Of a stretch of DNA of 29,272 nt, positions 24,732 through 29,272 are shown one piece after another. Source of the stretch: CAYQQR01 sp964420035. GTDB lineage: Bacteria; Bacteroidota; Bacteroidia; Bacteroidales; SM23-62. The translations under genes and the position numbers were made by a program. The notes below the pieces were generated by a model. The model searched no databases. It worked only from the letters and a program-made list of their open reading frames with translations, and was not told the DNA's origin. Position 1 is the first letter of the stretch, and the number at the start of each line of letters is the position of its first letter. Location: the NCBI GenBank assembly GCA_964420035.1, contig CAYQQR010000051.1, positions 1 through 29,272 of the forward strand. The letters run 5' to 3'.

Positions 24732-24739
24732 CAAAGGTA
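24732..24739 (-). promoter_or_regulatory. Putative -7 box of gltX
   Basis: On the minus strand TACCTTTG matches TAnnTTTG exactly and is 17 nt upstream of the gltX ATG. Six nt further upstream lies CCGTAACCCGTAAC, the heptad array read on this strand. The same composite precedes tRNA-Gln. Confidence 0.6.
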
Positions 24740-24745
24740 GGAAAT

Positions 24746-24766
24746 GTTACGGGTTACGGGTTTCGC
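24746..24766 (+). repeat. Heptad tandem repeat, GTTACGG type
   Basis: GTTACGG (24746-24752), GTTACGG (24753-24759) and GTTTCGC (24760-24766). The same unit forms both arms of the inverted repeat at 28911-28988. It lies between the divergent gltX and the T9SS cargo gene. Confidence 0.75.
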
Positions 24767-24775
24767 ACATTCGTA

Positions 24776-24800
24776 CTACTTCCTACTTCCTGCTTCCTAC
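24776..24800 (+). repeat. Heptad tandem repeat, CTACTTC type
   Basis: CTACTTC (24776-24782), CTACTTC (24783-24789), CTGCTTC (24790-24796) and a partial CTAC. It starts 9 bp after the GTTACGG array. Unit sequence differs but period is the same. It lies in the leader region of the cargo gene. Confidence 0.75.
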
Positions 24801-24880
24801 TGTTCATCTCAAAAAAGAACCAATTGATCAATTTTTTTCCAATCCGGGGATCAATTTTTTTATATTGTGATCCCTCGAAA

Positions 24881-26119
24881 ATGAATGTCATTCAGAAAAT
24901 ATTATTGCTATGCACTTTCGTGATCCTGGCCGGTACCAACGCGAAGCTTACTCAGGCCGCATCTTTCAGAAGTCCGGATAACGGATGCGATCTGTATGTA
25001 AGCGAGATCAACGTTCGTAATGTGACCTGCTATGGGGGAAGCGACGGTTCCATCAGCCTTAAAATAGAAGGCGGTACCGGTCAGTATCAGATCAGTCTGG
25101 ACAAGCAGAACTGGATGGACAACCAGGCCATTGAAGGATTGACTGCAGGGAAGTATGCGGTATATATACGGGACCTCCAATTGGAGTGTTCCATTCAAAC
25201 AGACGGTATCGAGATTGAACAGCGCGATCGCATCGAGGAATTCAAGGAAATGTCGATATGCGAGGGCGACAGTATTTTCCTGGCAGACCGGTACAGAAAG
25301 GCACCGGGTGAATACATCGATACTTTGACCGGCAGAACAGGCTGCGATAGTGTTGTGATCACACAATTGACCTTAAAAGAACGTCCGCCCCTGGACCTGG
25401 GTGCCGATGAGATGGATGTATGTTTCGGCGATGAACTGAAATTCGATATCGGTCATCCGGATATAGAAAGCTACTATTTCAGCAACCAGGTAAACTCCGT
25501 GTTTACACCGGTCTTTGAATTCACTTACAATGAGTTCCAGGCACCGGTATACCTGTATGCGGAAGTCACGGGAATTAACGGCTGCAAGTCTGCTGACACC
25601 CTTTATTTCAGAAATAATTCCATAAAGGAATTCGGGATCAGCTATATAGACCAGACCAAAGATCCCACGATCAGATTCAAAGCTTATGTTCAGGATAATG
25701 CCGAATCCTGGTATTGGATCATCGATAAAAAGACCACCGTTCCCGATATCCTGGAAGGGGAATATGAATTTAAAAAGAACGGGCAGCACGAGATCTGCTT
25801 TTTCGCTGAAAATGGTTGCGGCATCCGGTCCAAGTGTGTCCCGGTATCGGTAACGGAAGCCAAAGCAGTCACTGCCGTACAGGACATATCCACTTCATTC
25901 AAGCTCTACCCGAACCCCGCCCGGGATATTCTTCACCTGGAAGGTTTACAGAACCCCACCCAGATCCGTATCTATAATTTAGAAGGGAAAAATCTGTTGA
26001 ATACTACAATTATTGATGGGAAAACAAATTTAGAACTGAGTGGCTGGGATGGTGGAATTTATATCGTTGAAGTTAAATTCCGGGATGGGATAATCAGAAA
26101 AAAGTTAATAATCCAATAA
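24881..26119 (+). CDS. Secreted T9SS cargo protein with SprB repeat and sorting domain
   Basis: Predicted surface or secreted protein exported by Sec and then the type IX system. The frame is open upstream into gltX, but ATG 24881 gives a clean signal peptide (KILLLCTFVILAGTNA) and 412 residues. A SprB-type repeat spans about 43-97 (VTCYGGSDGSISL, GLTAGKYAVYI). An ICEGDSIFL ... GCDSVVITQLTL module (about 125-167) and a PKD-like region follow. The C-terminal type A sorting domain starts near 338 with KLYPNPARD, then IYNLEGK and GIYIVEVK, ending RKKLIIQ. Its biological target or activity cannot be told. A TATATTGT near 24861 is only a poor promoter match. Confidence 0.88.
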   Translation: MNVIQKILLLCTFVILAGTNAKLTQAASFRSPDNGCDLYVSEINVRNVTCYGGSDGSISLKIEGGTGQYQISLDKQNWMDNQAIEGLTAGKYAVYIRDLQLECSIQTDGIEIEQRDRIEEFKEMSICEGDSIFLADRYRKAPGEYIDTLTGRTGCDSVVITQLTLKERPPLDLGADEMDVCFGDELKFDIGHPDIESYYFSNQVNSVFTPVFEFTYNEFQAPVYLYAEVTGINGCKSADTLYFRNNSIKEFGISYIDQTKDPTIRFKAYVQDNAESWYWIIDKKTTVPDILEGEYEFKKNGQHEICFFAENGCGIRSKCVPVSVTEAKAVTAVQDISTSFKLYPNPARDILHLEGLQNPTQIRIYNLEGKNLLNTTIIDGKTNLELSGWDGGIYIVEVKFRDGIIRKKLIIQ

Positions 26120-26121
26120 AA

Positions 26122-26150
26122 GACCACCGACGACAGACCACGGACAACCG
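26122..26150 (+). repeat. Heptad tandem repeat, GACCACG type (left arm)
   Basis: GACCACC (26122-26128), GACGACA (26129-26135), GACCACG (26136-26142) and GACAACC (26143-26149). It begins 2 nt after the TAA stop of the cargo gene. It forms an inverted pair with the array at 26238-26285. Confidence 0.75.
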
Positions 26151-26237
26151 TTCGTTTTGGGAAATACTTTATTCTATAGCTTAGTACTGGAATTGTCTTA
26201 GAAACCTGGAATGTTTTTCGAATTTCCTTTCACGTAC

Positions 26238-26285
26238 CGTGGTCCGTCGTCCCTGCCTGTCGGCAGGCAGGCGTGGTCTGTTGTC
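26238..26285 (-). repeat. Heptad tandem repeat, GACCACG type (right arm) with embedded hairpin
   Basis: Read on the minus strand: GACAACA (26285-26279), GACCACG (26278-26272), then a 20-bp hairpin CCTGCCTG-4 nt-CAGGCAGG (26252-26271), then GACGACG (26251-26245) and GACCACG (26244-26238). The hairpin sits exactly on a unit boundary. The array overlaps the mlaD stop TGA by two bases. With 26122-26150 it forms an inverted repeat between two convergent genes. It could fold as a shared 3' structure, but no T tract is present. Confidence 0.75.
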
Positions 26286-27330
26286 ATTCCTCCTCTTTTT
26301 TTTCCTTCTTACTGAACGCCCGTATCAACCCGCTTCTCTGAATTGCTTCCGAGGCTTCGCGCAGTTCGATGAGGGTTTTGTTGAGTTCCTGCAGGGTTAG
26401 GTCCAGGCTGTCGGCAAAGGTTGAATCAACCAGCATTTTGGAAAACACTCCCTCGCCTTTGTTCATTTTATCCGTTACCCCGATCAGGTTGGCTGTAACA
26501 TAACCGAGGTTTTCGGTGGATTTGTTAAGGTTTTTGCTGGCGATATAGATATTCTGTGTCAGGGTGGTATCGGTAAAGAACCTGCCGAAGATGCCTTCTC
26601 CCCGTTCGATCTTGTTGGTTATTTCCGCCAGGTTGCTGGAGAAGTCAGAAAGAAACTGTCCGGTTGTATCCAGGTTATTGGCAAAGCTGGTGTCGGCGAA
26701 GAGTTTTCCTATTAAACCTTCACCCTGTTTAATGTTTTCCGAGATATCCCGTAAGTTCCTGCTGGCCTGGGTCAGGTTATAGGTCATGGTAGTGTCCGTA
26801 AAGATCTTCCCAAAGATTCCTTCACCCCGGTTGATCTTTTCCGTAATTTCGATCAGGTTATAGGAAACCGACGAGATCCGTTCGCTGGAAGTTTGGATCT
26901 CCCGCAGTATGTCATCTATTTCCACAGGCTCTAAAGTGGGCAGGGTCTCTCCTTCTTCTATGGGTTTCTCATCGGGACTTCCGGGAAGAAGCACCACGAT
27001 CTTACTGCCCAGCAATCCTTCCGAGGCGATCGTGGCCATAGAATTTTTCTTTATGAACCGGATTACCTGCTGATCGATTGACAATTCCACTTTCACTGTA
27101 GAATCTGAAAGGATTGTCAGTTCGCTTACCGTACCCACGTTGATACCGGTGAACCGAACGTTCCCGCCAACGCGCAAACCTTTTACATCTGAAAAAACAG
27201 CCGACACCTTCACATTCTGCTTGAAGAGATTCTGTTTGGTACCGATGAAATAGATCGCCACGATGAACAGTATCACACCCAGGGTGATGAAAAAGCCCAG
27301 CTTTCGGGAATTGCCTGTTTTACGTTTCAT
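26284..27330 (-). CDS. mlaD: MlaD-family MCE protein with repeated GEG helical region
   Basis: Substrate-binding subunit of an Mla-type lipid ABC transporter, anchored in the inner membrane and facing the periplasm. It has 348 residues: a membrane segment at about 11-30, one MCE domain at about 37-115 (VFSDVKGLRVGGNVRFTGINVGTV), and a long helical C-terminus. That C-terminus holds four GEG(I/L/V)(F/I)(G/S)(K/R) units with GEG at 169, 203, 244 and 292, spaced 34, 41 and 48 residues. Each unit is followed by an (F/L)xD(T/S)(T/S) element and a predicted amphipathic helix. The tail is Lys/Glu-rich. It is the last gene of mlaE-mlaF-mlaD, 10 bp after mlaF. MlaB and MlaC are not encoded here. Confidence 0.92.
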   Translation of the reverse strand: MKRKTGNSRKLGFFITLGVILFIVAIYFIGTKQNLFKQNVKVSAVFSDVKGLRVGGNVRFTGINVGTVSELTILSDSTVKVELSIDQQVIRFIKKNSMATIASEGLLGSKIVVLLPGSPDEKPIEEGETLPTLEPVEIDDILREIQTSSERISSVSYNLIEITEKINRGEGIFGKIFTDTTMTYNLTQASRNLRDISENIKQGEGLIGKLFADTSFANNLDTTGQFLSDFSSNLAEITNKIERGEGIFGRFFTDTTLTQNIYIASKNLNKSTENLGYVTANLIGVTDKMNKGEGVFSKMLVDSTFADSLDLTLQELNKTLIELREASEAIQRSGLIRAFSKKEKKEEE

Positions 27331-27340
27331 AGCGCTTAAG

Positions 27341-28093
27341 TTAGATAAAATAGTTTTTCACTTGTTGCATTTCCATTTCCTGTAAATCTTCGTATGGAGC
27401 TGTAGCAATAAAGATCCCGTCATGCAAGACCGAAATACGGTTCGAGACTTGTTGTGCACATTTCATATCATGGGTCACCACGATCGACGAAGCTTTCCTG
27501 GATTTTTGTATGCGCAGGATCAGTTCATTGATTTCCTGTGCGGTATAGGGGTCCAGCCCCGTGGTAGGTTCGTCGTACAGAATGATGTCCGGCTCCATGA
27601 TGAGGGTACGGGCCAGACCGGCTCTTTTGCGCATGCCCCCGGACAGTTCAGCGGGCATCTTATCCCGGGCTTCCAGGAGGTCCACATCTTCCAGGGCCTT
27701 GACGATCCTGGACTCCATTTGTTCCTGACTGATCCCGGGGATGTTCCGTTCCATGGGGAAAATAAGGTTCTCTTCCAGGGTCATGGAGTCGTAGAGGGCC
27801 CCTTCCTGGAAAAGGTAACCCACCCGGATCCGGAGTGTATTGAGTTCCGCCTCATCCAGCATCAATACATCTTTCCCCAGCACTTCCACGGAACCGGCAT
27901 CCGGAACGACCAGTCCCACCAGGCATTTGATCAAAACGGATTTGCCTGTACCGGATCTCCCGAGGATGACCAGGGTTTCCCCTTTATACAGCTCCAAATC
28001 CACTCCCCTGAGTACTTGGTTATCTCCAAAGCTTTTATGGAGGTTGACTACCCTGACTACAGTTTCCCTATGTTGCTCTTTTGTCCCGTTCAT
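27341..28093 (-). CDS. mlaF: MlaF-family ABC transporter ATPase
   Basis: ATP-binding subunit energising lipid transport through MlaE/MlaD; 250 residues, cytoplasmic face of the inner membrane. Walker A GRSGTGKS is at 45-52, the Q-loop in YLFQEGALYDSMT, signature LSGGMRKR, Walker B IILYDEPTTGLDP, and the switch histidine in VVTHDM. EGALYDSMTLEEN is characteristic of the MlaF subfamily. The frame is open further upstream, but ATG 28093 overlaps the mlaE stop as ATGA, the usual translational coupling, and the upstream residues are mlaE read out of frame. Confidence 0.94.
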   Translation of the reverse strand: MNGTKEQHRETVVRVVNLHKSFGDNQVLRGVDLELYKGETLVILGRSGTGKSVLIKCLVGLVVPDAGSVEVLGKDVLMLDEAELNTLRIRVGYLFQEGALYDSMTLEENLIFPMERNIPGISQEQMESRIVKALEDVDLLEARDKMPAELSGGMRKRAGLARTLIMEPDIILYDEPTTGLDPYTAQEINELILRIQKSRKASSIVVTHDMKCAQQVSNRISVLHDGIFIATAPYEDLQEMEMQQVKNYFI

Positions 28094-28884
28094 ACAATGA
28101 TCCTGGTTAACTGCACGGCAATCAGGTCCACGACAAATACAGTAAGGGACGAGATCACCACAGCCGCATTGGCGGCTTGTCCGACACCTTTGGTTCCTTT
28201 GGATGCATAATAACCTTTGAAACAAGAGATAATACCGATGGCAAGCCCAAAGAAAAAGGTCTTGATGGTGGCCGGTAGAAATTCATTAAAATCCAGTTCT
28301 TCAAAAGCCTGTGTAACAAAGAGGTTAAGGGATATCGGCTGCTGGGCCGCCATACCCACGTAGGAACCGAGCAGGGAGATGGCATCGGCGTAGATAACCA
28401 GGATGGGAACCATCAGGGTAGTGGCCAGAACCCGTGTTGAAACGAGGAATTTCATGGGATTGGTGCCGGAGACCTCCATGGCGTCGATCTGCTCGGTAAC
28501 CCGCATGGAACCCAGTTCGGCCCCGATCCCGGAGCCCACCCTGCCTGCAAAGATCAACGCGGTGATCACCGGACCGATCTCAACGGTGATGGATAAAAAG
28601 ACCATTGTGGGTAGTACCGACTCGGCACCCAGGTCCTTCAGGATGGGCTGGGTCTGCATGGTGAGCACCAGTCCCAGGATAAAGGCGGTGATGCTGATCA
28701 GTCCCCACGACCGGTACCCAACTGAAAAACACTGCCGGCCCAGTTCGCTCCATTCGAAGGGAGCGCGGAACATTTCCCGGAACAACCTTCCCGTGAACCG
28801 GGTGGCTTCGCCGATTTCCCCGAGCATACCTCCCAGGTCCACGGGAAAAGCATCAATGTATCTTCTCTGGCGTCGCTTAGCCAT
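28090..28884 (-). CDS. mlaE: MlaE-family lipid ABC transporter permease
   Basis: Inner-membrane permease of the Mla-type system; 264 residues with about five to six hydrophobic segments. Family signatures include GLVLTMQTQPIL, TVEIGPVITALIFAGRVGSGIGAE and the coupling-helix region LGSMRVTEQIDAMEVSGTNP. IGIISCFKGYYASKGTKGVG is the conserved C-terminal part. The N-terminus is basic (AKRRQRR). First gene of the operon; its stop overlaps the mlaF start by 4 bp. A -7-like box lies only 4 nt before the ATG. The direction of lipid flow is not deducible. Confidence 0.94.
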   Translation of the reverse strand: MAKRRQRRYIDAFPVDLGGMLGEIGEATRFTGRLFREMFRAPFEWSELGRQCFSVGYRSWGLISITAFILGLVLTMQTQPILKDLGAESVLPTMVFLSITVEIGPVITALIFAGRVGSGIGAELGSMRVTEQIDAMEVSGTNPMKFLVSTRVLATTLMVPILVIYADAISLLGSYVGMAAQQPISLNLFVTQAFEELDFNEFLPATIKTFFFGLAIGIISCFKGYYASKGTKGVGQAANAAVVISSLTVFVVDLIAVQLTRIIV

Positions 28885-28888
28885 GATG

Positions 28889-28896
28889 TAAAGGTA
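28889..28896 (-). promoter_or_regulatory. Putative -7 box directly before mlaE
   Basis: On the minus strand TACCTTTA matches TAnnTTTG at 7 of 8 positions and is 4 nt upstream of the mlaE ATG (28884), the same spacing as at tsaE. If used, the mlaEFD mRNA would be leaderless or nearly so. The GTTACGG-type inverted repeat begins 14 bp further upstream. Confidence 0.4.
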
Positions 28897-28910
28897 AGAA
28901 ATACTTATTT

Positions 28911-28988
28911 GTTACGCGTTCCGGGTTCCGGGTTAGACTTTAATTTTATGATTAAACAAAGCCTAACCCGTATCTCGTAACCCGTAAC
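28911..28988. repeat. Inverted repeat built of GTTACGG-type heptads
   Basis: The left arm 28911-28936 (GTTACGC, GTTCCGG, GTTCCGG, GTTAG) and the right arm 28963-28988, read in reverse complement (GTTACGG, GTTACGA, GATACGG, GTTAG), match at 21 of 26 positions. The 26-nt loop is AT-rich. It lies between the divergent mlaE and tRNA-Gln promoters. Confidence 0.75.
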
Positions 28989-28995
28989 ATTTTAT

Positions 28996-29003
28996 TAACT
29001 TTG
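28996..29003 (+). promoter_or_regulatory. Putative -7 box of tRNA-Gln
   Basis: TAACTTTG matches TAnnTTTG exactly and ends 9 nt before the first tRNA base. Seven nt upstream ends CGTAACCCGTAAC, the same element found ahead of the gltX box. There is no ordinary -33 TTG. Confidence 0.65.
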
Positions 29004-29012
29004 CACTCCCAT

Positions 29013-29085
29013 TGCCCTGTGGTGTAATTGGCAACACGTCTGACTCTGGATCAGAAGTCTCCAGGTTCGAGTCCTGGCAGGGCAA
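29013..29085 (+). tRNA. tRNA-Gln (anticodon CTG)
   Basis: Full cloverleaf of 73 nt. Acceptor TGCCCTG pairs with CAGGGCA (29078-29084), discriminator A at 29085. D stem GTGT/ACAC, anticodon stem TCTGA/TCAGA with loop CTCTGGA (29044-29050), anticodon CTG at 29046-29048 reading CAG. T stem CCAGG/CCTGG with loop TTCGAGT. The 5' U1-A72 pair is typical of tRNA-Gln. CCA is not encoded. A TTG-less promoter precedes it and a hairpin-rich repeat follows. Confidence 0.96.
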
Positions 29086-29088
29086 CGA

Positions 29089-29159
29089 GCCTTCGGCGGT
29101 GAAAAGCGCCTGCGGTGCAGTGAAAAGCACCTGCGGTGCAGTTTAAAGCCCTTCGGGCA
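29089..29159 (+). repeat. Tandem small hairpins after tRNA-Gln
   Basis: GCC-TTC-GGC (29089-29097) is followed by two 21-bp units, GTGAAAAGC(G/A)CCTGCGGTGCA (29099-29119 and 29120-29140), and a 19-bp variant (29141-29159). Each contains a small hairpin: GCGCC/GGTGC, GCACC/GGTGC, GCCC/GGGC, with loops TGC or TTC. A fourth degenerate unit starts at 29160. Arms differ between units while pairing is kept. Confidence 0.7.
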
Positions 29160-29210
29160 GTGAAAAACCTCCCTGCGGTCGGTGGTTCAGTAGGCAGCAG
29201 CAGTAATAGA

Positions 29211-29242
29211 ATTCAGGATTCAGAATTCAGCCTGCCTGACGG
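29211..29242 (+). repeat. Heptad tandem repeat, ATTCAGG type, followed by half hairpin
   Basis: ATTCAGG (29211-29217), ATTCAGA (29218-29224) and ATTCAG (29225-29230) are followed directly by CCTGCCTGACGG (29231-29242). That matches the first 12 bases of the hairpin at 26252-26271 at 11 positions; the second arm is missing. The first 16 bp equal 40-55 in inverted orientation. The last 30 bases of the window are AT-rich with no recognisable feature. Confidence 0.7.
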
Positions 29243-29272
29243 TATTCTAAGATAAAAACAAATATTTACGAT

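Noticed and set aside
26122..26285. Insertion sequence or MITE
   Set aside because: The inverted arms consist of simple heptads, there is no transposase and no visible target-site duplication.
29089..29242. CRISPR array
   Set aside because: Units of 7 or about 20 bp without unique spacers and with no cas gene nearby; these are simple tandem repeats.

Overview
The window looks like chromosome of a Bacteroidota bacterium, most likely a Bacteroidales or Marinilabiliales-type lineage. The evidence is the presence of type IX secretion/gliding proteins (GldH, PorW/SprE, PorX and a cargo protein with a sorting domain), promoter boxes of the Bacteroidota TAnnTTTG type, absence of Shine-Dalgarno-like leaders, and Bacteroidota-typical gene neighbourhoods (RicT-GldH, PorX-TsaE-Ald, MlaE-F-D). 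No phage, plasmid, IS or CRISPR sequence was seen; this is mainly core genome.

Layout. 57-1247 (-) is pgk. 1360-4847 (+) is a tight run holB-ricT-gldH-trmB. 4990-6355 (+) is an Fe-S pair, Mrp/ApbC and an NfuA/NifU C-terminal protein, closed by a stem-loop terminator. 6480-12448 (+) carries porW/sprE, porX, tsaE and ald, followed by an unrecognised lipoprotein (12455-13024). That lipoprotein runs tail-to-tail, with a 10-bp overlap, into a 1161-residue predicted outer-membrane beta-barrel on the minus strand (13015-16500). Divergent from the barrel is waaA (16569-17804). After a 414-bp AT-rich gap comes the B12-dependent ribonucleotide reductase nrdJ (18219-20825). On the minus strand follow the threonine-degradation pair tdh-kbl (20852-23036) and gltX (23185-24714). 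A T9SS cargo protein with a SprB repeat (24881-26119, +) faces the mlaE-mlaF-mlaD lipid-transport operon (26284-28884, -). The window ends with tRNA-Gln(CTG) and a repeat-rich tail.

How genes work together. PorX (response regulator/PglZ) and PorW (TPR lipoprotein) serve the type IX secretion system, and GldH is an accessory lipoprotein. The 24881 product is a likely substrate of that system. Tdh and Kbl convert threonine to glycine and acetyl-CoA. MlaE/F/D form an ABC lipid transporter. WaaA adds Kdo to lipid A.

The least ordinary signal is intergenic. Several unrelated-looking short arrays (unit sequences GATTCAG, GTTACGG, CTACTTC, GACCACG) all have a period of exactly 7 bp. Three of them start at or within 2 nt of a stop codon. 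A 20-bp hairpin sits exactly on a unit boundary in one array. The GTTACGG arrays lie 6-7 bp upstream of the -7 boxes of both gltX and tRNA-Gln. I regard these heptad arrays, and a set of small GC-rich hairpins near them, as the best candidate here for something not captured by normal annotation.
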